A stretch of DNA of 42,155 nt from Acidimicrobiales bacterium (GTDB taxonomy: Bacteria; Actinomycetota; Acidimicrobiia; Acidimicrobiales; RAAP-2): positions 1 through 42,155 of the forward strand of contig JADMIJ010000033.1 of assembly GCA_015478655.1 (NCBI GenBank). The letters are read 5' to 3'. The notes beneath the pieces were generated by a model. The model saw only the letters and a list, made by a program, of their open reading frames with translations. It was not told the DNA's origin and made no database searches. The position numbers were made by a program, and so were the translations under genes. This document shows, piece by piece, positions 1 to 7,936 of the stretch. The stretch's first letter is position 1, and the number at the start of each line of letters is the position of its first letter.

Positions 1-1656
1 CTAGTTGCCGAGCCCGGCCCGTATCTCGGCGATCCGGCGTCCCGGGTCCCGCGGCGTGACCCGGCCCTTCCCCGTCCTCGAGACCCGGGCGACCGCAGCC
101 AGCCAGGGCGAGGGCTGCCGCTCCATCTCTCGACCGTTGCCCATGCGGCGAACCCGCGCCCACGAGCAGTGGAGATCGTGCGAGGCACGGGTGAGCGCCA
201 CATAGAACAGTCGACGCTCCTCGTCGTGAGCCTCTGCGGACTCGGCGTAGACGATGGGGACATATCCCTCTTCGAGCCCCACCACGTGGACGGAGGTCCA
301 TTCGAGGCCCTTGGCCCGATGGAACGTGGCCAGCTCCACTGCCTCATCGGCGGCCACCGGCCCGCCACGCCTCGGACCCCTCGACGCGGCGAGGGGCTGG
401 GATCGCCCTGACGCGCCCTCCGATCTTCGAACTCGGCCCGTGGGGCTCTCCGGCCCGGGGGCGATCCGGTAGGGGATGCCGGCCCGGGCCAGCGCCCGGC
501 CGATGGTGGCGAGCTGGTCATGGGTGCGAGCCAGCACGGCCTGGTCCGACCACGGTTGCCCGTCTTCCGACCGGCCCATCAGCAGTGAGACCACGCCCTC
601 GGCCTCGGCCCGATCGTCGTCGTACGCCGTGACCACGGACATCGGGCCGTCGGCCGCCACCGAGCGGGGAGGTGGCGCAACCGTTCGACCGAGGCCGGCC
701 GTGGCTGCCGCCACCACCTGGGGCGTGGAGCGGTGGTTCTCGTCCAGTCGCACCACGTCCATCCCCGGCATCATCGCGGGCAATCGGGCCAGGAGGCTCG
801 GATCGGCCCCGTTCCACCCGTAGATGGCCTGATTGGGATCGCCGACCACGCAGACGTCGTCGCCGTGGCCCAGCAGACCGCGCAGCAGCCGGAATTGAGC
901 GGGATTGACGTCCTGGAACTCGTCCACGGACAGGTGCCGGTACCGCCAGCGCACTCCATCGGCGAACGCCCCGTCGTTGTCCAGCAGGTCGGCCGCGTGG
1001 ACGAGTACGTCATCGAGGTCGAGCGAGCGCTTGCGACGGAGCGCCCGCTCGTAGGAGGCGAACGCTTCTGCGACCTGGTCGATGGTCGCCCCCGCCATCC
1101 CTCCGGCCCGTCCGGCGTCTTCCGCGGCCTCGGCGTAGGTCTCCGGAGTCAGACAGCGGGCCTTGGCCCAACCGATCTCGGTGTCCACCACCGACGCCGC
1201 CGCGGGATTGTCGACAAGGGCGGAGACGATGCGGAAGCGGTGCTCGGCGACCAGCGGCGGCGGACCGCCGGAGTCGAGAGCGTGGCGGCGCAGAAGCGTG
1301 AGGGCCAGTTGGTGGAGCGTCCCGGCCCGCACCCCCGGGCCCGGCACGCCGCCCGCCGTCACCGGCGTCGACACCGGCACGCCGTAGAGGCCCAGCCGCT
1401 CGCGCAACTCGCCAGCCGCCTTTCGGGTGAACGTGCACACCGCGGTGTGGTCCGCCTCGGTCGAGCCGTCCCTGATGCGCCTGGCCACCCGCAACGTGAG
1501 CACACGGGTCTTCCCGGATCCGGCCCCCGCCACGATGCACACCGCACGGGAGGGCGAGTCGATGGCACGGCGCTGCGACTCGGTCAGCATGGCCACGGCA
1601 CGGTCGAAGGAATCGCCCGGCGCCGGCCGGTTCGACGTCGGCTCCTGTGGTTCCAC
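1..1656 (-). CDS. UvrD2-like superfamily 1A DNA helicase, compact form
   Basis: ATP-dependent 3'-5' DNA helicase of the UvrD/PcrA/Rep superfamily, probably for repair or replication restart. Counting from the GTG at 1656 (551 aa): Q-motif LTESQRRAI near 24-32, Walker A GAGSGKT at 44-50, then DEFQD, GDPNQAIYGW, DENHR, TFHRAKGLEW and FYVALTRA in family order. The 1B segment EIGWAKARCLTPETY resembles actinobacterial UvrD2. Only about 40 residues separate IPYRI from TFHRAKG, so most of domain 2B seems to be missing, and there is no C-terminal HRDC domain. The GTG lies 8 bases after TAGCCT, which favours a leaderless start; ATG at 1590 is the alternative. The stop codon is at the window edge. Confidence 0.85.
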   Translation of the reverse strand: MEPQEPTSNRPAPGDSFDRAVAMLTESQRRAIDSPSRAVCIVAGAGSGKTRVLTLRVARRIRDGSTEADHTAVCTFTRKAAGELRERLGLYGVPVSTPVTAGGVPGPGVRAGTLHQLALTLLRRHALDSGGPPPLVAEHRFRIVSALVDNPAAASVVDTEIGWAKARCLTPETYAEAAEDAGRAGGMAGATIDQVAEAFASYERALRRKRSLDLDDVLVHAADLLDNDGAFADGVRWRYRHLSVDEFQDVNPAQFRLLRGLLGHGDDVCVVGDPNQAIYGWNGADPSLLARLPAMMPGMDVVRLDENHRSTPQVVAAATAGLGRTVAPPPRSVAADGPMSVVTAYDDDRAEAEGVVSLLMGRSEDGQPWSDQAVLARTHDQLATIGRALARAGIPYRIAPGPESPTGRVRRSEGASGRSQPLAASRGPRRGGPVAADEAVELATFHRAKGLEWTSVHVVGLEEGYVPIVYAESAEAHDEERRLFYVALTRASHDLHCSWARVRRMGNGREMERQPSPWLAAVARVSRTGKGRVTPRDPGRRIAEIRAGLGN

Positions 1657-1664
1657 GGGAGCTG

Positions 1665-1680
1665 AGGCTATCGGTAGGGT
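1665..1680. promoter_or_regulatory. Back-to-back divergent -10 boxes (helicase / hydrolase)
   Basis: TAGCCT on the minus strand (1670 to 1665) precedes the helicase GTG by 8 bases. TAGGGT on the plus strand (1675-1680) precedes a GTG at 1687 by 6 bases. Only four bases separate the two hexamers, so each promoter's upstream contacts would lie over the other gene's 5' end. Both genes lack a Shine-Dalgarno sequence, as expected for leaderless transcripts. Inferred from motif and spacing only. Confidence 0.5.
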
Positions 1681-1686
1681 GTGCCG

Positions 1687-2493
1687 GTGCTGAAGTCGTT
1701 CGCCGACGGTCGACTGTTCGGTGCGACCTGGGGACTCGGAGCCCCCACTGTTCTGGCGCTGCACGGCTGGCAGCGCACCCACCTCGACTTTTCTCCGGTC
1801 TTCGAAGGACTCCCGCCGGGGGAGGCCCTGAGCGCTCTGGGGCCCGACCTGTCCGGGTTCGGGTCCACACCGCTCCCTCCGGAACCCTGGGGCTCCGCCG
1901 AGTACGCCAGGCACCTGTTGCCGCTGTTCGAGGAGTCGGGCGTGCTGGCTGAGCGGGTGGTGGTGGTCGGGCACTCCTTCGGCGGCCGGGTGGCCATGCG
2001 GCTGTTCGGCCTGGTGCCGGAGCGGATCGAGCGAGTGGTCCTGACGGCGGTGCCCCTGCTCGAGCGGCAAGGGCGTCGGGCGCGGCCCACCGCCTCCTAT
2101 CGCCTGGTCCGGCGGCTCCACGGCATGGGACTGGTCGGCGATCGGCGCCTCGAGGCGATGCGGGACAGGTACGGATCTCCTGACTACCGGGCGGCCCAGG
2201 GTGTCATGCGAGGTGTGTTCGTCCGGGTGCTGGCCGAGACCTACGCGGACGACATGGCGTCCATGGGCTGTCCGGTGGACCTGGTGTGGGGCGACCAGGA
2301 CACCGAGGTTCCCCTCGAGGTGGCAGCGCGGGCCCAGCCGATCTTCCCGTCGGCGAGGCTGCTGACGCTGCCCGGCGTCGGCCACCTGACCCCGACCGAG
2401 GCCCCGACACAGCTCCGGGACGTCATCCTGGGCCGACCGGCCAGGAACCCCGGCGCTCCCACCGGCTCCGGCTCGCCCGGCGATCCGTCGTGA
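1687..2493 (+). CDS. Alpha/beta-hydrolase fold protein
   Basis: Probable cytosolic serine hydrolase or esterase of unknown substrate, 268 aa from GTG 1687. Visible landmarks: the oxyanion-hole HG in ALHGW (residues 26-27), nucleophile elbow GHSFG with Ser97, acid residue in WGDQD and catalytic His in GVGHLTP near the C-terminus. There is no signal peptide. GTG 1681 is also in frame, but 1687 has the 6-base spacing from TAGGGT seen at other leaderless genes here. It is the first gene of an operon, and its stop overlaps the next start (GTGA). Its place before MurF-like and Ddl may be accidental or may point to a cell-envelope substrate; the family cannot decide this. Confidence 0.8.
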   Translation: MLKSFADGRLFGATWGLGAPTVLALHGWQRTHLDFSPVFEGLPPGEALSALGPDLSGFGSTPLPPEPWGSAEYARHLLPLFEESGVLAERVVVVGHSFGGRVAMRLFGLVPERIERVVLTAVPLLERQGRRARPTASYRLVRRLHGMGLVGDRRLEAMRDRYGSPDYRAAQGVMRGVFVRVLAETYADDMASMGCPVDLVWGDQDTEVPLEVAARAQPIFPSARLLTLPGVGHLTPTEAPTQLRDVILGRPARNPGAPTGSGSPGDPS

Positions 2494-4118
2494 CCGTGGC
2501 TGGGTTGCCGGCCCCGTTCGCCGTCCTCGGAGCGGGCCGGTTCCACAGTGGCCTGGCCTGGATCACGGTGGGCGCCTGTGTGGCGGCGTGCGTACCCGCC
2601 GGGCTCCGGTGGCTCCGGGTCGCCCAGAGGGAGCACTACCTGGCCGGCTCGGTGGAACGATTCGCATCCCGGTGGTGGCGGTCGACGGCGGTCGACACGG
2701 CATTGGCTGTCGTGGCCGTCGCCTCGGCGGTTGCCTCGGTGGGCTGGCCGATCGCCGGGGTGGCGGCTGCGGGTGCGGTGGCGCTCGGTCCGTTGGGCCT
2801 TTCGCCGTGGGGCAGGACCTCCCCGCTGGCCTGGACCCGCCGCCTGCGCACCCTGGCCGCAGTCTGGGCCGCCCTGGAGATCGTGGTCGTTGGCATCGGA
2901 GTGGCGACCGGTCTGGCCGCACCGCTGGCGGTGGTGGCCGCCTTGATCGTTCCGGTGGCCGTGGACATCGCCTGCTGGTTGACCGCGCCGGTGGAGCGCC
3001 GTTTGTCCTCACGGTTCGTTGACGACGCAACGGCCCGGCTCACCCGGGTCGGCCCGACGGTGGTCGGCATCACCGGCTCCTTCGGCAAGACCTCCACCAA
3101 GGGCCACATCGCCCACCTGGTTCGTCCCACTCTGACGGTGGTGGCGACCCCGGCGAGCTTCAACAACCGTGCCGGTCTGGCCCGGGCCATCAACGAGCAC
3201 CTGGCCGATGGGACCGAGGTGTTCGTGGCGGAAATGGGCACCTACGGTCGTGGGGAGATCGCCGAGTTGTGCGGCTGGTGCCCGCCTGACATCGCGGTGA
3301 TCACCGCCATCGGCCCCGTTCACCTGGAGCGCTTCGGCTCCGAAGACCGGATCATCGAGGCCAAGTCCGAGATCCTCGAGCACGCCGACGACGTCGTGCT
3401 GCCGGTGGACGACCCCCGCTTGGCCGCCCTGGCCGAACGCGCCGCCGCGCAGAGCAAGCGGGTGTTCCGTTGTTCGGCGGTCGACCGGTCCGCCGATGTA
3501 TCTGTCCTACGCAGCGCGGACGGGTCCCGGGTGTCGGTCCTTGCCCACGGCGAGGCACTGGCCGAAGAAGTCGAGCTGGCCGCCGGCATCCAAGCCACCA
3601 ACCTGGCCTGCGCCGTGGCGGTGGCCCTGCTCCTGAAGGTGGACGCCGGCGCCATCGGCGCCCGACTGGCCGATCTTCCCCCTGTGGACCACCGACTGCA
3701 AGCGGTCCGTGCGGCCTCAGGAGCGACCATTCTCGATGACACCTACAACTCGAATCCCGCCGGCGCCGCTGCGGCCCTGTCGACGTTGAAGGCATCGACA
3801 GGGGCGGCGACCGCGGGCGGCCCGGACAGTCCGGGGCGATTGGTGGTGGTGACTCCGGGGATGGTGGAGCTCGGAGCCCGCCAGTTCAATGAGAACCGTC
3901 GTTTCGGGGCCGCCATCGCCGCCGTTGCCAGCGACGCACTGATCGTGGGACGGACGAACCGGCGGGCCCTGCTGGCGGGGTTGGCGTCGGTGCCAGAGTC
4001 GAGTACTGCCGTCCACCCGATGTCGAGCCGCCAGAAGGCCGTGGACTGGGTCCGAGAGCACCTCGTCGAGGGTGACACCGTGTTGTACGAGAACGATCTG
4101 CCGGACCACTACCCTTGA
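2490..4118 (+). CDS. Membrane-anchored MurF-like Mur ligase
   Basis: ATP-dependent amide ligase related to MurF, which adds D-Ala-D-Ala to UDP-MurNAc-tripeptide. It is 542 aa from GTG 2490, overlapping the previous stop by GTGA. The first ~175 residues hold four or five hydrophobic segments, absent from ordinary soluble MurF. The Mur core follows: ATP loop VVGITGSFGKTSTK near 190-203, then FNNRAGLARAINEHL, DHRL and DDTYNSNPAG near 415. It ends in ENDLPDHYP, unlike the usual MurF C-terminus. A D-Ala-D-Ala ligase follows directly, so a role in the same precursor pathway is likely. It could be the main MurF, a second copy, or a relative acting on a lipid-linked or other substrate at the membrane. 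Confidence 0.8.
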   Translation: MTVAGLPAPFAVLGAGRFHSGLAWITVGACVAACVPAGLRWLRVAQREHYLAGSVERFASRWWRSTAVDTALAVVAVASAVASVGWPIAGVAAAGAVALGPLGLSPWGRTSPLAWTRRLRTLAAVWAALEIVVVGIGVATGLAAPLAVVAALIVPVAVDIACWLTAPVERRLSSRFVDDATARLTRVGPTVVGITGSFGKTSTKGHIAHLVRPTLTVVATPASFNNRAGLARAINEHLADGTEVFVAEMGTYGRGEIAELCGWCPPDIAVITAIGPVHLERFGSEDRIIEAKSEILEHADDVVLPVDDPRLAALAERAAAQSKRVFRCSAVDRSADVSVLRSADGSRVSVLAHGEALAEEVELAAGIQATNLACAVAVALLLKVDAGAIGARLADLPPVDHRLQAVRAASGATILDDTYNSNPAGAAAALSTLKASTGAATAGGPDSPGRLVVVTPGMVELGARQFNENRRFGAAIAAVASDALIVGRTNRRALLAGLASVPESSTAVHPMSSRQKAVDWVREHLVEGDTVLYENDLPDHYP

Positions 4119-4126
4119 AAAGTTGA

Positions 4127-4155
4127 ACCGCCGGCCCGGGCCACTCGCCGGCGGT
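4127..4155 (+). promoter_or_regulatory. GC-rich hairpin between MurF-like gene and ddl
   Basis: A perfect 9-base inverted repeat (ACCGCCGGC / GCCGGCGGT) with an 11-base loop fills the gap between the two wall-synthesis genes. No T-run follows. It may be an attenuator, an RNA-processing or stability element, or a weak terminator. Confidence 0.4.
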
Positions 4156-4192
4156 GGTCCACGCTGCCGCTGATCGGAGGAGTCCAACCACC

Positions 4193-5314
4193 GTGCCCGA
4201 AGTCGCCGTCATCTTCGGAGGTCCGTCGCCCGAGCACGACGTGAGCGTGCTCACCGGACTGCAGGCCGCCCGGGGCCTGGCCGACGACCCGGGAGGATCG
4301 GGTGCTGCCGCCCGGGCCCTGTTCTGGTCCAAGACCGGCGAGTGGTACGAGGTCGACCCACGACTCGAGGCCGAGTCGTTCCTCGAGGGAGTGCCCCGCG
4401 GTGCCAGCAAACTGCAGTTCACCGCGGCGCCGGGCGGGGGCTTCTCCGAGCCGGGCGGTCGGCTGGGACGACCCAAGGCCCTCGACATCGACGCAGCGCT
4501 GGTGTGCTGCCACGGCGGACCCGGGGAGGACGGAACCCTGCAGGCAGCACTGGACCTGGCGGAGATCCGCTACTCGGGACCGACCGTGGCCGGTGCCGCT
4601 CTCGGGATGGACAAATTCGCCTTCGGCGCCGTCATGGCTGCCGCCGGCCTGCCCACCCTGCCCCGAGTACTGCTGACACCCGATGTCGAGTCACCCCCGT
4701 TCGGCGGGCCCTACATCGTCAAGCCGCGCTTCGGCGGCTCCTCCATCGGGATCGATGTGGTCGAGGACTTCGCCACCGCCCGGGCCCGCCTGTCCGCCAA
4801 TCCGCATCTGCGGTTCGGCGCCGTGCTCGAGCCCTACCGTCCGGACCTCACCGATCTCCAAGTGGCCGTGCGCACCTGGCCCGCACTCGAGCTCTCAGCC
4901 GTGGAGCGGCCCATCCGGGCCGTGCCGTCCTCGGACATCCTCGACTACCGGGACAAGTACGTCGCCGGTGAGGGAATGGCGGGAGCCGACCGCCAGCTCC
5001 CGGCGGAGATTCCCCCCGAGCTCGAGAAGGGGTTGCGCCAGGCGGGCGAGCGGATCGCGGCGCTCGCCGGGGTCCGCGGGGTCGCCCGGATCGACTACCT
5101 CTCCGACGGTGAACAGTTCGTCGTGAACGAGATCAACACGGTGCCGGGATCTCTGGCCCGCTACTTGTGGGTGGCCCCGCCCATCCCCTTTGCCATCTTG
5201 CTTGCTGATCTGCTCGCCGAGGCCCGACAACGACCCACCCACGCCTACTCCGCGGCCGGCGCCGACGGCACGGTCCTCCGCTCGGCGGGATCGATCGCCG
5301 GCAAGTTGGGCTGA
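4193..5314 (+). CDS. ddl: D-alanine--D-alanine ligase
   Basis: ATP-grasp enzyme joining two D-Ala for the peptidoglycan stem peptide, 373 aa. Family landmarks in order: VIFGGPSPEHDVS at the N-terminus, CHGGPGEDGTLQ (HG.GEDG), SGPTVAGAALGMDKF, the ATP-grasp strand YIVKPRFGGSSIGI, and the metal/substrate end RIDYLSDGEQFVVNEINTVPGS. GTG 4193 was chosen because GGAGGAG lies about 10 bases upstream and the protein then starts with the family's first strand. A GC-rich hairpin separates it from the MurF-like gene that uses its product. Cytoplasmic. Confidence 0.93.
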   Translation: MPEVAVIFGGPSPEHDVSVLTGLQAARGLADDPGGSGAAARALFWSKTGEWYEVDPRLEAESFLEGVPRGASKLQFTAAPGGGFSEPGGRLGRPKALDIDAALVCCHGGPGEDGTLQAALDLAEIRYSGPTVAGAALGMDKFAFGAVMAAAGLPTLPRVLLTPDVESPPFGGPYIVKPRFGGSSIGIDVVEDFATARARLSANPHLRFGAVLEPYRPDLTDLQVAVRTWPALELSAVERPIRAVPSSDILDYRDKYVAGEGMAGADRQLPAEIPPELEKGLRQAGERIAALAGVRGVARIDYLSDGEQFVVNEINTVPGSLARYLWVAPPIPFAILLADLLAEARQRPTHAYSAAGADGTVLRSAGSIAGKLG

Positions 5315-5319
5315 GGCGC

Positions 5320-5823
5320 TTGGCCGTTCACCGGCTCCAGCTCCTACCGGGAGAAGAAGTCCTGGTCGACATCAGGCCGCACTGGTCATTCCTGTCCGGA
5401 CCGTTGGCCATCTCGGTGATCGTCATCGCCATCGGAGTGGCGCTCGATTTCGGGATCCCCCACACCTCGGTGGAAAGTCACTGGATCGAAGGCTCGGTGG
5501 TCGCCATCCCCTGCCTGTGGTTGGCGGCCCGGGTCCTCCGGTGGCGGACGACCAGCTTCGTGGTGACATCGGTGCGAATCGTCGAGCAGTGGGGCGTCAT
5601 GTCCTACCACCAGTCCGAGACCATGCTGTCCCACATCGTGTCCGTCACTGCGACGCAGACGCTGCTCCGCCGCGTCATCGGCACCGGCCGAATCGAGTTC
5701 GAGATCCTCGGCGATGATCAGATTCGGTGGATCGACGACGTGCCCAAGCCGATGATCCTGCGCCGGGTGATCAATCGGCGGTTGCCGCCGTTCCCTTCCG
5801 ACCCGGAGGCAGGCTGGGGCTAG
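5320..5823 (+). CDS. PH-domain (YdbS/bPH2-like) membrane protein
   Basis: A 167-aa protein of the bacterial PH-domain family (DUF304-type). Two hydrophobic segments (about 27-45 and 60-75) form a hairpin in the membrane. The C-terminal half carries the family pattern TTSFVVTSVRIVEQWGVMS...SHIVSV...RRVIGTGRIEFE, followed by an arginine-rich tail. The start is TTG, 5 bases after the ddl stop, with GAGG just upstream. It is the last gene of the hydrolase-MurF-like-ddl operon. The family's biochemical role is unknown; a link to the envelope is inferred from neighbours only. Confidence 0.75.
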   Translation: MAVHRLQLLPGEEVLVDIRPHWSFLSGPLAISVIVIAIGVALDFGIPHTSVESHWIEGSVVAIPCLWLAARVLRWRTTSFVVTSVRIVEQWGVMSYHQSETMLSHIVSVTATQTLLRRVIGTGRIEFEILGDDQIRWIDDVPKPMILRRVINRRLPPFPSDPEAGWG

Positions 5824-5845
5824 GTCCCGCCCCCGGCGATTTGGG

Positions 5846-5851
5846 TAACCT
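5846..5851 (+). promoter_or_regulatory. Putative -10 box (TAACCT) of the methyltransferase
   Basis: TAACCT fits the TAnnnT consensus repeated across the window. No start codon lies 6-9 bases downstream. This gene instead has a leader of about 40 bases with GGGGAGG before the ATG, so it looks like an ordinary leadered transcript. Confidence 0.35.
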
Positions 5852-5900
5852 CTGACGTTCCGCTGCATCCCGGTTGATCCGTCAAGATCGGGGAGGTCCG

Positions 5901-6887
5901 ATGGCGTGGGAGGAGGCCGGCCGGGGTTGGGGTGCTCGAGCCGCAGAGTGGGCCTACCTGTTCGAACCGTACGCCCGGTCGGCCAACGAACGGGTCTTCG
6001 AACTGCTCGGCGTCGGCACCGGGACCCGCCTCGTCGACATCGCCTGCGGCTCAGGCCTGGCCGCGAACCTGGCTCGACGCAGGGGCGCAGAGGTGAGCGG
6101 CATCGATGCCGCCGAGGCCCTGATAGCCATCGCCCGGGTCCGGACCCCGGACGGCGACTTCCGGGCCGGCGACATGTTTTCGCTGCCCTTCGATGACGAG
6201 TCGTTCGACGTCGCCACCAGCTTCAACGGGATCTGGAAAGGTTGCGAGCCGGCTGTCCGCCAGGCCCATCGGGTCCTGGTCGCCCGGGGTCGGTTCGGCA
6301 TGACCTTCTGGGGCAGTTTCGAGCGGCTCGGGCTGATGCCCTACTTCCTCAAGGTCATCGAGCATTCGCCCACCAGCCACGGCGCCGCCAGCATCGAGCA
6401 GGGTGACACCGGTCGTTCGGGAGTGGTCGAGGAGATGCTGGAATCCGCGGGCTTCCGGCTCCTGCAACGGGGTTCGGTCGACGTGGTCAACGAGTGGCCA
6501 GACGTCCACACGGCAGTTCGCGCCCTTGCCGCTGCCGGCCCGTCGGTCCCGCCGATGGAGGCCATCGGGTACGACGCCTTCTGTGATTCCCTGTCCGAAG
6601 TGCTGGCCCCGTTGTGCGACGACGACATCGGCTTGCGGATCTCGTCCGAATTCGGGTGGGTCCGGCCGAGAAGTCCTGAGCACAGCGACCGGGTCAACGC
6701 CGTAGCGCCACGGTCCCGTCCGAGGGAGCGACCCGCCAGGCCGGTGTCGAGAAGTCATGGAGGTCGACGGCGCCGGGTCGGCTCAGGGCCACGGCACACC
6801 CGCCGAACCCTGCGCCGGTCATCCTGGCCCCGTAGACGCCGGGCAGGGACGCCAGGCGCTCGACCAGGGTGTCGAGGTCCACGGTAG
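5901..6887 (+). CDS. Class I SAM-dependent methyltransferase, possibly read past its natural end
   Basis: Small-molecule or lipid methyltransferase, methyltransferase_11 type. ATG 5901 follows GGGGAGG. SAM-binding motif I LVDIACGSG lies near residues 38-46, an acidic residue in EVSGIDAAEAL follows, and the motif IV-like region is DESFDVATSFNGIW. The domain appears to finish at SSEFGWVRPRS (about position 6677). The frame then continues as arginine/proline-rich sequence for some 200 bases over the opposite-strand galactokinase 3' end. A TGA at 6677-6679 in another frame would end the protein at the expected place, so an indel (real or sequencing) is likely. The true end is uncertain. Confidence 0.7.
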   Translation: MAWEEAGRGWGARAAEWAYLFEPYARSANERVFELLGVGTGTRLVDIACGSGLAANLARRRGAEVSGIDAAEALIAIARVRTPDGDFRAGDMFSLPFDDESFDVATSFNGIWKGCEPAVRQAHRVLVARGRFGMTFWGSFERLGLMPYFLKVIEHSPTSHGAASIEQGDTGRSGVVEEMLESAGFRLLQRGSVDVVNEWPDVHTAVRALAAAGPSVPPMEAIGYDAFCDSLSEVLAPLCDDDIGLRISSEFGWVRPRSPEHSDRVNAVAPRSRPRERPARPVSRSHGGRRRRVGSGPRHTRRTLRRSSWPRRRRAGTPGARPGCRGPR

Positions 6888-7731
6888 AGACGGCGAAGTC
6901 GGAGGCCAGGCTGTGGTGGCTCTCCGACATCACGGTGCCGGCCACGGTCAGGTCCCCTTCGGCGAAGGCGGTCGCGCACTGCCGGACGCGGCGGCACTCG
7001 GAGATCACGTGACGGGCGCGCTGGCGCAGCACCGGATCTTCCAGTGCGACGAGGTCGGCCTCGTCTGCCGTGCCGAGCGGGCCGATGACCGCCGCGGCCG
7101 CGTCGCACTCGGCCACCCGGGCGGCGTAGTCGGAGGTGAGGAGTGCTCGGCTCTGTCGGGAGTCGACGATGACGAACTCGGCGTCCGCCGGGATGGGGAT
7201 GTGCTGGGTGTCGAGGGTGGAGAAGTCGATGAGAAGGGCACGGCCGCGTTGACCACTCAGGCAGATCAGAGGGTCCATCATCCCGATGGGGACGCCCGCC
7301 AGGTGCTCGGCGCGTTGACAGAGCCCGGCGATCGCTTCGATCGATCCGCCGACACCGAACACCTCGGCCACGGCCACGCACAGGGCTGCACTCGAGGAGA
7401 GGCCCGATCCGATCGGTAGGTCGGCGTCGATCGTCATCGTGCCCCCGGTGTCGGGCCGAGCCGTGGCGATCATCGCCCCGATCAAACGCGCCCACGGGGG
7501 CTCCAACGCCGCGATGGGTGCGCCATGAGCCGGCAGGTCCACAGGAAGGCGGACGGTCGGCCGGAACGCCGCCGAGGTGACGGCGACGTGAGCATCCGCC
7601 GAGGGCTCGAACGCGACGGTGACACCGAGCTCGATGGCCATGGGCAGGGCCAAACCCTGGTTGTAGTCGGTGTGGTCGCCAATGAGGTTGACCCGTCCCG
7701 GGCCTCTCGCCCGCCGGACCTCGGGCGTCAA
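6694..7731 (-). CDS. galK: Galactokinase (GHMP kinase family)
   Basis: Phosphorylates galactose, or a related sugar, at C1 using ATP; cytoplasmic. The 345 aa show the galactokinase signature GRVNLIGDHTDYNQG near the N-terminus, the GHMP ATP loop PIGSGLSSSAAL, the sugar-site region GMMDPLICLSGQ and the C-terminal GARMTGAGFGGCAVAL. TTG 7731 is the only usable start: the same frame upstream has no ATG or GTG before a stop. The protein therefore begins about 20 residues later than typical family members. No galT or galE is adjacent, so it stands alone and could act on another sugar. Confidence 0.87.
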   Translation of the reverse strand: MTPEVRRARGPGRVNLIGDHTDYNQGLALPMAIELGVTVAFEPSADAHVAVTSAAFRPTVRLPVDLPAHGAPIAALEPPWARLIGAMIATARPDTGGTMTIDADLPIGSGLSSSAALCVAVAEVFGVGGSIEAIAGLCQRAEHLAGVPIGMMDPLICLSGQRGRALLIDFSTLDTQHIPIPADAEFVIVDSRQSRALLTSDYAARVAECDAAAAVIGPLGTADEADLVALEDPVLRQRARHVISECRRVRQCATAFAEGDLTVAGTVMSESHHSLASDFAVSTVDLDTLVERLASLPGVYGARMTGAGFGGCAVALSRPGAVDLHDFSTPAWRVAPSDGTVALRR

Positions 7732-7858
7732 CGACCGTTGCCGAACGTGCTCACGAACGGACGCTACTTCGAGGTTCGACCAGCCCGAGTGGCGCCCTCA
7801 TGGTCGGCCGGGGAGAACGCATTTGACCCCCGGGTTGCGGAAGGGCCACGATCCCGCC

Positions 7859-7936
7859 ATGACCATCTCGCTGAGCAGACGTCCTAGGCCACTGGATACC
7901 CCCCTCTCGGGGCCGATACAGGGCGGTACCCGGTGA
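7859..7936 (+). other. 25-codon upstream ORF overlapping the CoA-transferase start
   Basis: ATG 7859 opens a 25-codon frame whose TGA shares the GTGA at 7933 with the next gene. A weak GGAAGG lies about 13 bases upstream. The product is not recognisable. A TGA preceded by G always creates a GTG start, so the overlap alone is weak evidence; it could be a translational-coupling leader or chance. Confidence 0.2.

Noticed and set aside
1591-2385. Long N-terminal extension of the helicase frame
   Set aside because: It lies antisense to the hydrolase, which has a full catalytic triad; the helicase Q-motif and a promoter place the start at 1656 or 1590.
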